Origin: an uncultured beta proteobacterium
Lineage (GTDB): Bacteria > Pseudomonadota > Gammaproteobacteria > Burkholderiales > Burkholderiaceae_C
Direction: 5' to 3'
DNA: 6,725 nt
NCBI GenBank assembly: GCA_903834645.1
Contig: CAILKA010000687.1
Span: 1 to 6,725, forward strand
In this document: positions 1-5,258 of the stretch, one piece after another
Position numbering within the stretch: position 1 is the first letter of the stretch
How the letters are laid out: the number at the start of each line of letters is the position of its first letter
Translations under genes and position numbers: made by a program
Notes under the pieces: model-generated
Database searches by the model: none
The model's input: the letters and a program-made list of their open reading frames with translations, nothing else
Told to the model about the DNA's origin: nothing

Positions 1-29
1 CCTTGCCTTGGGATACCGCCTATGCCGAA

Positions 30-485
30 TCAGGGTCCGTCGCCGCCGAGCTTGGTCAGCTTCTTCGTCAACGCGTCGACCGACTGGCCGACCAGCGTGA
101 GGTCCACATGCGCGGCCGGAGCAGCCTTGGCGATCACGGCATCCGCAGCCGAAGCCGCCGATGGGATGCTGCTCAGGTCCACGGGGGTGACAGCACCGAC
201 TGCCTTGATCCCCGACAGGTCGGGGAGCTTCATCGCCCCGAGCTTGGTGACGCCGGCGCCCGCATCATGGCCGCCAACCATGGTGTCATGGCCCCCGGTG
301 AGCGTGTCGTGTCCCGCTCCCCCGTTGCCCACGCCATTGCTGCCGTTTCCGCCCTCGCCCGCATGGTCAGCACCGGGTTTGGACTGGAACTTCACCTGAA
401 CCTTCTTCAGGATTTCCTGCGTCTTGCTGGGAAGATGGTCGCCGTTTTTCTCAAGCACGCCCCCAAGGGCCGAATCTGCTGCCAT
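30..485 (-). CDS. hypothetical small protein with Gly-rich GG-x-HD repeats (RTX-like)
   Basis: I do not recognise this 151-residue protein as a named family. The N-terminal third (1-40) is polar and lysine-rich. Residues 42-78 are Gly/Asn/His/Asp-rich: GGAGHDTLT at 55-63 fits the RTX nonapeptide pattern GGxGxDxLx, and two shorter copies follow, so His-Asp pairs fall at 59-60, 66-67 and 73-74, exactly 7 residues apart. The C-terminal half is Ala/Leu/Val-rich and could be helical. There is no signal peptide or membrane segment. The start is supported by GGAG (493-496 on the complement) 7 nt before ATG; the stop is TGA at 30-32. Competing plus-strand frames (3-710, 22-399) have no ribosome site I could see and give Arg-rich or Pro-rich shadow-like translations. 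RTX motifs normally bind Ca2+ in type I-secreted proteins, but a real calcium roll needs more full repeats, so calcium or metal binding is only a guess. Confidence 0.62.
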   Translation of the reverse strand: MAADSALGGVLEKNGDHLPSKTQEILKKVQVKFQSKPGADHAGEGGNGSNGVGNGGAGHDTLTGGHDTMVGGHDAGAGVTKLGAMKLPDLSGIKAVGAVTPVDLSSIPSAASAADAVIAKAAPAAHVDLTLVGQSVDALTKKLTKLGGDGP

Positions 486-684
486 GGCCTGACTCCATTG
501 ATTGCCCCACCGGGGAAAGACATCCGTGATCAGCCCGTCTGCCGCTTAGGGGCACCACGCGCTGACGAAATTGATTCTGGTGGAGGCCGCGTGAAATCGG
601 GGTCGCAAGCGGCAAGGGATGCAAGCGTGCGTATCCGCGTTGCGGCCACTCGGAGCCGAGTCGACCGGACCGTGCGAGGCAGGC

Positions 685-708
685 GCGGGAATGCGGGAAT
701 GCGGGAAT
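685..708. repeat. three perfect tandem copies of GCGGGAAT
   Basis: The 8-bp unit GCGGGAAT occurs three times without interruption or mismatch (685-692, 693-700, 701-708). It lies about 200 bp upstream of the start codon of the minus-strand Gly-rich protein gene, in non-coding DNA. It may be a simple slippage-prone microrepeat; use as a binding-site array is possible but unsupported. Confidence 0.85.
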
Positions 709-761
709 GAAGCAGGCCAGGATTCGGGGAGCTGTCGCAGACCCATCACCCGGCCGGATCG

Positions 762-812
762 AGGGGGCGCGGCCTTACCCTCAGCGTCGACGCTGCAGGC
801 CTCTCGCCCCCT
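762..812 (-). terminator. nested inverted repeat behind the GST gene (possible 3'-end hairpin)
   Basis: The outer arms AGGGGGCG (762-769) and CGCCCCCT (805-812) are perfectly complementary over 8 bp. GGCC at 771-774 can pair with GGCC at 798-801, and the centre is the 14-bp perfect palindrome CAGCGTCGACGCTG (782-795). In the GST transcript the structure begins 3 nt after the stop codon. No U-tract follows, so it is not a textbook Rho-independent terminator; it may stabilise or end the mRNA. Confidence 0.4.
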
Positions 813-815
813 TGG

Positions 816-1496
816 CTACCTGACGAGCCGATACGGCTCTTCGAAATCCAGGAAGTCCTGCTCCCGCAGGGCGTCCGCGATCCAGGCCTGCACGCCGGGC
901 AGCTCCACCACGCGCTGCATGTAGGCCGCGACGTCTTCAGGCACGGGCAGCTCGTAGGTGCGCAGTCGCATCACCACCGGCGCATAGTAGGCATCGGCCA
1001 CGCTGAAGGCGCCAAAGAGCATCGGCCCGCCGTGCTCGCGCAGCAGAGTCGACCACATCTGCGTGATCCGATCCAGGTCGTCGCGCACGCCGCTCTGGTC
1101 ACGCAGGACGATGGCGCCGATCTCGGGCAGCCGCGCCTCGATGTTCATCGGGCAGGCGCTGCGCAGCGCGGAAAAGCCGCTGTGCATCTCGGCGCAGACG
1201 CTGCGGGCGCGGGCACGCGCGGCGCGCTCCCGCGGCCACAGCTGGTGCTCGGGGAAACGCTCGGCGACGTACTCGGCAATGGCCAGCGTGTCCCACACCA
1301 CGAGGCCGTCGTCCACGAGGATGGGCACCTTGCCGGCCGGGTTGAGTGCGCCGATGCGCTGCTTGAACTGCGACTGCGGCGTGAAGCCGTCGAAGCGCAC
1401 CATCACCTCCTCGAAGGCGATGCCGGCCTGGCGCATCAGCACCCACGGGCGCATGGACCAGGAGGAGTAGTTCTTGTTGCCGATGTGGAGCTGCAT
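816..1496 (-). CDS. glutathione S-transferase family protein
   Basis: This is a complete 226-residue cytosolic GST-fold protein, the usual family length. The N-terminal thioredoxin-like domain (about 1-80) carries NYSSWSMRPW at 9-18, a zeta-like Ser-rich active-site segment in which one of Ser11, Ser12 or Ser14 is the likely glutathione-activating residue. It also has NPAGKVPIL at 52-60 with the conserved cis-Pro58. The glutathione-binding [E/D]-S pair appears as Asp69-Thr70, a conservative change. The all-helical C-terminal domain (about 90-226) has the N-capping motif S165-V-A-D168. Members generally conjugate, isomerise or reduce electrophiles with glutathione; the substrate cannot be predicted here. 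The start is supported by AAGGA (complement of 1503-1507) 6 nt before ATG, and the stop is TAG. It is divergent from the ABC importer operon, with a 186-bp shared intergenic region. I am confident of the family, not of the class or role. Confidence 0.93.
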   Translation of the reverse strand: MQLHIGNKNYSSWSMRPWVLMRQAGIAFEEVMVRFDGFTPQSQFKQRIGALNPAGKVPILVDDGLVVWDTLAIAEYVAERFPEHQLWPRERAARARARSVCAEMHSGFSALRSACPMNIEARLPEIGAIVLRDQSGVRDDLDRITQMWSTLLREHGGPMLFGAFSVADAYYAPVVMRLRTYELPVPEDVAAYMQRVVELPGVQAWIADALREQDFLDFEEPYRLVR

Positions 1497-1521
1497 GGCG
1501 GGTCCTTCTTCTCAAGGGGTG

Positions 1522-1540
1522 GCGGCAGCGCGGCTGCCGC
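1522..1540. repeat. GC-rich hairpin in GST 5' leader/promoter region
   Basis: Perfect 8-bp arms GCGGCAGC (1522-1529) and GCTGCCGC (1533-1540) are separated by the 3-nt loop GCG. It lies 25 nt upstream of the GST start codon, so it could form in that gene's 5' leader. It has no U-tract in either orientation. Confidence 0.6.
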
Positions 1541-1595
1541 GGGGGGCGGCAGGGAACGCCGCTGCGGTCGATGGTGCCCGAGGGCGCGCGGGAGA

Positions 1596-1617
1596 TCCCG
1601 GGGCCGCAGCCCCGGGA
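1596..1617. repeat. strong GC-rich hairpin upstream of the importer operon
   Basis: Perfect 9-bp arms TCCCGGGGC (1596-1604) and GCCCCGGGA (1609-1617) flank a CGCA loop, 65 nt before the start codon of the substrate-binding protein gene. On the plus strand an A-run follows and on the minus strand no T-run follows, so it is not an intrinsic terminator on either strand. A weaker inverted repeat CCGGC-CT-GCCGG sits just downstream at 1623-1634. Confidence 0.65.
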
Positions 1618-1644
1618 AAACGCCGGCCTGCCGGTGCTCGCGGG

Positions 1645-1658
1645 TTCACTACAGTGAA
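1645..1658. promoter_or_regulatory. operator-like inverted repeat TTCACT-AC-AGTGAA
   Basis: Two perfect 6-bp arms with a 2-bp spacer sit 24 bp upstream of the start codon of the substrate-binding protein gene, in the only AT-richer patch of the divergent intergenic region. TACAGT (1650-1655) inside it matches four of six bases of a -10 box, but I see no matching -35. Its position and symmetry suit a regulator site controlling the importer, perhaps also the GST gene. The cognate regulator is not in the window. Confidence 0.4.
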
Positions 1659-1671
1659 AAGTTTCTTGCTC

Positions 1672-1676
1672 AAGGG
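1672..1676 (+). promoter_or_regulatory. ribosome binding site fixing the substrate-binding protein start
   Basis: AAGGG ends 6 nt before ATG at 1683. This supports ATG 1683 over the in-frame ATG at 1701, and over the long upstream extension of the same open frame, which runs antisense through the GST gene. Confidence 0.7.
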
Positions 1677-1682
1677 TTTTCC

Positions 1683-3296
1683 ATGTCCGAACTTCTGTCG
1701 ATGCGGCGCCGCACCCTGGCGCTGGGCTCGGTGTGCGCCGTGGCCACCGCCGCCTCCTCCTGGCCTGCCCGGGCGTCCACCCCGCGCGACACGCTCGTGA
1801 TGGCCTCGGCCTTCGACGACATCATCTCGCTCGACCCCGCCGAGGCCTTCGAGCTCTCGGCCGGCGAGCTGATGGGCAATGGCTACGAGCGGCTGCTGCG
1901 CTACGACGTCAACGACCCCTCCAAGCTCGTGCCCGACCTGGCGCGCGAGTGGTCGCTCTCGGCCGATGGCCGCACCTACTCCTTCACGCTCAAGCCCGGG
2001 CTGCGTTTCGCCTCGGGCAACCCTCTGACGGCGGAGGACGTGGTGTACTCGCTGCAGCGCGCGGTGATGCTCGACAAGACGCCTGCCTTCATCCTCACGC
2101 AGTTCGGCCTGACGAAGGCCAACGTGGCCGAGAAGGTGCGCCAGACCGGGCCCCTGGCGCTCACGATCGAGACCGACAAGACCTACGCCCCGACTCTCGT
2201 CTACAACTGCCTGACGGCCAATGTCGCGGGCGTGGTGGACAAGAAGCTCCTGATGTCGCGCGAGGCCGGCGGCGACATGGGCCACGCCTGGCTCAAGACC
2301 AACTTCGCGGGCTCCGGGCCGCTGCGCATCCGCGAGTGGCGCGCCAACGAGATCGTGACGCTGGAGCGCAACGACAACTACCACGGCGAGAAGAGCCGCC
2401 TGGCACGCGTGATCTACCGCCACGTGAAGGAATCAGCCACGCAGCGCCTGCTGCTGGAGAAGGGCGATGTGGACATCGCACGCAACCTCACGCCGCAGGA
2501 CCTGGAGGCGCTCGCTTCGAACCCGCAGGTCGTCATCAGCGGCACGCCCAAGGGCTACGTGACGTACTTCAGTCTGAACCAGAAGAACCCGATCCTGGCC
2601 AAGCCCGAGGTGCGCGAGGCCTTCAAGTGGCTGGTGGACTACGAGCAGCTCGGCCGCACGCTGCTCAAGAACATCGCCATCGTGCACCAGAACTTCCTGC
2701 CGCTGGGCCTGTTCGGCGCCTCCACCGAGAACCCATACAAGCTCGACGTGGCGCGTGCCAAGGCGTTGCTTGCCAAGGCCGGGCACCCCAACGGCTTCAA
2801 GGTGACGATCGACATGCGCACCGTGCAGCCTGTGCAGGGCGTGACCGAGGCCATGCAGCAGACCTTCCGCCAGGCCGGCATCCAGCTCGAGATCCTGCCC
2901 GGCGACGGCCGCCAGACGCTCACCAAGTACCGCGCACGCACGCACGACATCTACATCGGCCAGTGGGGTGCCGACTACTGGGATCCGCACACCAACGCCG
3001 ACACCTTCGCGCGCAACCCGGACAACTCCGATGACGCCAAGACCAAGCCGCTGGCCTGGCGCAACGCCTGGGACATTCCCGAGCTGACGAAGAAGACCGA
3101 TGCCGCGGCGATGGAGCGCGACGGCGCGCGCCGTGCGCGCCTGTACGCCGAGATCCAGGCCGAGTTCCGGCGCACCAGCCCCTTCGTGATGCTCTACCAG
3201 CAGATCGCGATGACGGCGATGCGCCGCAACGTCGAGGGCCTGCAGGTGGCGCCGACCTCCGACCAGACCTACCTGTTCAAGGTCAGCAAGCGTTGA
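1683..3296 (+). CDS. ABC importer substrate-binding protein, family 5 (peptide/nickel/oligopeptide type)
   Basis: This 537-residue protein is the periplasmic receptor of the importer encoded downstream, and its length is normal for DppA/OppA-like proteins. Residues 1-31 form a signal peptide: Arg8-Arg9-Arg10-Thr-Leu, a hydrophobic stretch, then Ala-Arg-Ala with likely cleavage before Ser32. The RRRTL start resembles a Tat signal but is not a full consensus. Cys18 is not in a lipobox, so the product should be soluble. Residues 87-126 carry the SBP_bac_5 signature (EWSLSADGRTYSFTLKPG, then TAEDVVYSLQR). GSGPLRIREW follows at 210-219, and WGADYWDP at 428-435 corresponds to the ligand-pocket segment of DppA-type receptors, with acidic Asp431 and Asp434. 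The open frame extends upstream to 1032, but that part is antisense to the GST gene and non-coding. The stop TGA overlaps the next start. Di- or oligopeptides are the default ligand guess; the sequence does not settle it. Confidence 0.95.
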   Translation: MSELLSMRRRTLALGSVCAVATAASSWPARASTPRDTLVMASAFDDIISLDPAEAFELSAGELMGNGYERLLRYDVNDPSKLVPDLAREWSLSADGRTYSFTLKPGLRFASGNPLTAEDVVYSLQRAVMLDKTPAFILTQFGLTKANVAEKVRQTGPLALTIETDKTYAPTLVYNCLTANVAGVVDKKLLMSREAGGDMGHAWLKTNFAGSGPLRIREWRANEIVTLERNDNYHGEKSRLARVIYRHVKESATQRLLLEKGDVDIARNLTPQDLEALASNPQVVISGTPKGYVTYFSLNQKNPILAKPEVREAFKWLVDYEQLGRTLLKNIAIVHQNFLPLGLFGASTENPYKLDVARAKALLAKAGHPNGFKVTIDMRTVQPVQGVTEAMQQTFRQAGIQLEILPGDGRQTLTKYRARTHDIYIGQWGADYWDPHTNADTFARNPDNSDDAKTKPLAWRNAWDIPELTKKTDAAAMERDGARRARLYAEIQAEFRRTSPFVMLYQQIAMTAMRRNVEGLQVAPTSDQTYLFKVSKR

Positions 3297-4318
3297 CGCG
3301 CCGACGCCTCGCCGCCGCGGGCCGATGGCTCGCGACCGTGGCGCTGACCTACCTCGGGCTGCTGGCCGTCACCTTCTTCATCGGCCGGGTGATCCCGGTC
3401 GATCCGGCGCTGGCCATCGTGGGCGACCGTGCGCCCGAGCACGTGGTGCAGCGGGTGCGCGAGGAGCTTGGCCTGAACGAGCCGCTGCCGGTGCAGTTCG
3501 CGATGTACGTGGGCAAGGCGCTCAAGGGCGACTTCGGTACCTCGGTGCTGACCTCGCAGCCCGTGTGGCAGGACATCCTCAAGACCTTCCCCGCCACTTT
3601 CGAGCTGGCCACCTGCGGCATCCTGATCGGGGCGGGGCTGGGCATCCCGTTGGGCGTCTGGGCGGCCGTGCGTCAGGGCGGATGGGCCGATCACCTGGTG
3701 CGCGTCGTCGGGCTCATGGGCTATTCGGTGCCGGTGTTCTGGCTCGGCCTGATGGCGCTCGTGCTGTTCTATGCCAAGCTCGACTGGGTGGGCGGACCCG
3801 GCCGCATCGACGTCGCCTACGAGTACTCGGTCACGCGCGTGACAGGGGTGCTGCTGGTGGACGCTGCGCTGGCCGGCGAGTGGGAGGCCTGGCGCAACGC
3901 CTTCAGCCACCTGGTGCTGCCGGCCTCGCTGCTGGGCTACTTCTCGCTGGCCTACATCAGCCGCATGACGCGCTCCTTCATGCTCAACGAACTGGCGCAG
4001 GAGTACGTGGTGGCGGCGCGCGCCAAGGGGCTGCCCGAGTCGCGCATCGTCTGGCGCCACGCGCTGCGCAACGCCGCGGTGCCGCTGACCACCGTGGTGG
4101 CGCTGTCCTATGCCGGGCTGCTGGAGGGCTCGGTGCTGACCGAGACCGTGTTCTCGTGGCCGGGCCTGGGCCTGTACATCACGAACTCGCTGCAGAACGC
4201 CGACATGAACGCGGTGCTCGGGGGCACGATCGTGGTGGGCACGATCTTCATCGGCCTGAACCTGTTGAGCGATCTGCTGTACCGCTCGCTGGACCCGCGC
4301 ACCCGGGAGCGGTCATGA
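3293..4318 (+). CDS. ABC importer permease, DppB/OppB type
   Basis: This 341-residue inner-membrane protein is the first of two permeases that together form the translocation channel. Membrane segments are visible at about 12-34, 103-126 and 136-164, with at least three more after 205. The EAA loop that docks the ATPase starts at Glu237 (EYVVAARAKGLPESRIVWRH) and continues into LRNAAVPLTT, which is diagnostic for this family. The C-terminus, ending LLYRSLDPRTRERS, is typical of DppB. The start is the rare codon TTG at 3293, chosen because TTGA makes a 4-nt overlap with the preceding stop; no ATG lies near, and the next candidate is GTG at 3338 inside the first membrane segment region. AAGG at 3279-3282 is a weak ribosome site, so translation is probably coupled to the upstream gene. 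Confidence 0.94.
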   Translation: MTRRRLAAAGRWLATVALTYLGLLAVTFFIGRVIPVDPALAIVGDRAPEHVVQRVREELGLNEPLPVQFAMYVGKALKGDFGTSVLTSQPVWQDILKTFPATFELATCGILIGAGLGIPLGVWAAVRQGGWADHLVRVVGLMGYSVPVFWLGLMALVLFYAKLDWVGGPGRIDVAYEYSVTRVTGVLLVDAALAGEWEAWRNAFSHLVLPASLLGYFSLAYISRMTRSFMLNELAQEYVVAARAKGLPESRIVWRHALRNAAVPLTTVVALSYAGLLEGSVLTETVFSWPGLGLYITNSLQNADMNAVLGGTIVVGTIFIGLNLLSDLLYRSLDPRTRERS

Positions 4319-4362
4319 GCGCGTTTGCGGTGGCAGGCAAGAGGAGATGGGCATGGCCATGA
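4315..4362 (+). other. bridging 15-codon mini-ORF between the two permease genes
   Basis: ATG at 4315 overlaps the stop of the upstream permease gene as ATGA and opens a frame encoding MSAFAVAGKRRWAWP. It ends at TGA 4360-4362, which overlaps an in-frame ATG (4359) of the next permease gene as a second ATGA. It could be a coupling mini-cistron, or the old start region of the downstream permease after a small indel. There is no independent evidence that the peptide is made or functions. Confidence 0.3.
4341..4346 (+). promoter_or_regulatory. ribosome binding site deciding the second permease start
   Basis: GAGGAG lies directly against ATG 4347, 6 nt before ATG 4353 and 12 nt before ATG 4359, all three in the same frame. 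Spacing strongly favours 4353. Confidence 0.65.
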
Positions 4363-5258
4363 GCGGCTGGCAGGCCTGGCTGCTGTCGGAACGGCCTGAG
4401 TCGCGCCGCCAGGCCGCACTGGGCCGGGCCTATGCGGTGTGGCGGGTGTTCGCTCGCAACCGGCTCGCGCTGGCGGGTCTGGCGATCATCGTTGCCCTGG
4501 TGGCAGTGGCGCTGCTGGCCGACGTGATCGCGCCGGCCGGGCCCGCCGTCGGATCGCTTGACCAGCGGCTTCAGGCGCCCTCTGCCGCGCACTGGTTCGG
4601 CACGGACGACCAGGGGCGCGACCTCCTGGCGCGCATCGTCCATGGCACCCGCATCACGCTCATGGTCGTGGTGCTGGTGGCCGTGCTCGCCGCGCCGATA
4701 GGGCTGCTCGTGGGTACCGTGTCGGGCTACATCGGCGGGCGCACCGACGCGGTGCTGATGCGCATCACCGACATCTTCCTGGCCTTCCCGAGGCTGATCC
4801 TGGCGCTGGCCTTCGTGGCCGCGCTGGGCCCCGGCATCGAGAACGCGGTGATCGCGATCGCGATCACGTCCTGGCCGCCCTACGCGCGCATCGCGCGCGC
4901 CGAGACGCTGACGATCCGCCGGGCCGAGTACATCGAGGCCGTGCGCGTGATGGGTGCAGGCCCCTGGCGCATCGTGTGGCGGCACGTGATGCCGCTGTGC
5001 CTGTCCTCGGTGATCATGCGTGTCACGCTCGACATGGCCGGCATCATCCTCACCGCGGCAGGGCTCGGCTTCCTGGGCCTGGGCGCGCAGCCCCCGACAC
5101 CCGAGTGGGGCGCGATGATCTCCAGCGGGCGCCAGTACGTGCTCGACCAGTGGTGGGTGGCCGCCGTGCCGGGCGGGGCGATCTTCCTCGTGAGCCTGGC
5201 TTTCAACCTGCTGGGCGACGGGCTGCGCGATGCGCTCGATCCGAAGGCCACGCGATGA
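4353..5258 (+). CDS. ABC importer permease, DppC/OppC type
   Basis: This is the second permease subunit, 301 residues from the chosen start, matching the roughly 300 typical of DppC. An N-terminal cytoplasmic stretch (1-37) precedes membrane segment 1 (38-56). The OppC-type motif HWFGTDDQGRDLL at 80-92 comes next, then membrane segments near 103-123 and 139-160. The EAA loop starts at Glu192 (EYIEAVRVMGAGPWRIVWRH). The family-typical GFLGLGAQPPTPEWGAMI and a C-terminal membrane segment ending GDGLRDALDP close the protein. The start is ATG 4353, 6 nt after GAGGAG; ATG 4347 and 4359 are in the same frame and change the length by two residues each way. Unlike its neighbours, the gene is separated from the preceding stop by 34 nt, bridged by a mini-ORF. 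Its stop overlaps the next start as ATGA. Confidence 0.94.
   Translation: MAMSGWQAWLLSERPESRRQAALGRAYAVWRVFARNRLALAGLAIIVALVAVALLADVIAPAGPAVGSLDQRLQAPSAAHWFGTDDQGRDLLARIVHGTRITLMVVVLVAVLAAPIGLLVGTVSGYIGGRTDAVLMRITDIFLAFPRLILALAFVAALGPGIENAVIAIAITSWPPYARIARAETLTIRRAEYIEAVRVMGAGPWRIVWRHVMPLCLSSVIMRVTLDMAGIILTAAGLGFLGLGAQPPTPEWGAMISSGRQYVLDQWWVAAVPGGAIFLVSLAFNLLGDGLRDALDPKATR

Larger units (their letters stand above)
486..815. other. 330-bp gene-free interval between two minus-strand genes
   Basis: This stretch lies between the stop of the GST gene and the start of the Gly-rich protein gene, so it should hold the 3' end of the first transcript and the promoter and leader of the second. It contains a triple 8-bp tandem repeat (685-708), a nested inverted repeat (762-812) and a short inverted repeat ACTCGG-AG-CCGAGT (648-661). 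I could not find a convincing -35/-10 pair for the leftward gene on the minus strand. Short open frames here have no ribosome sites and look spurious. Confidence 0.6.

Noticed and set aside
648..661. Inverted repeat ACTCGG-AG-CCGAGT as an operator
   Set aside because: A 6-bp-arm repeat is expected by chance in a window this size, and no promoter element is seen beside it.
3..710. 235-codon plus-strand open frame over the Gly-rich gene and the intergenic region
   Set aside because: Arg-rich, featureless translation with no ribosome site I could see, spanning both coding and intergenic DNA; the minus-strand frame has a good ribosome site and a structured repeat.
825..839. Inverted repeat GAGCC-GATAC-GGCTC near the GST stop
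   Set aside because: Only 5-bp arms, inside the GST coding region, with no T-run; likely chance.
1596..1617. Rho-independent terminator
   Set aside because: The stem is strong, but no T-run follows on either strand, and it lies upstream of both divergent genes rather than at a gene end.
1032..1682. Upstream in-frame extension of the substrate-binding protein to 754 residues
   Set aside because: It runs antisense through a well-supported GST gene and places the signal peptide in mid-protein; a good ribosome site precedes ATG 1683.
1512..2423. 303-codon minus-strand open frame reaching into the divergent intergenic region
   Set aside because: Shadow of the substrate-binding protein; low-complexity Val/Arg/His/Gly composition and no recognisable motif.
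3269..4060. 263-codon minus-strand open frame
   Set aside because: Shadow of the first permease, whose plus-strand product has clear membrane segments and an EAA loop.
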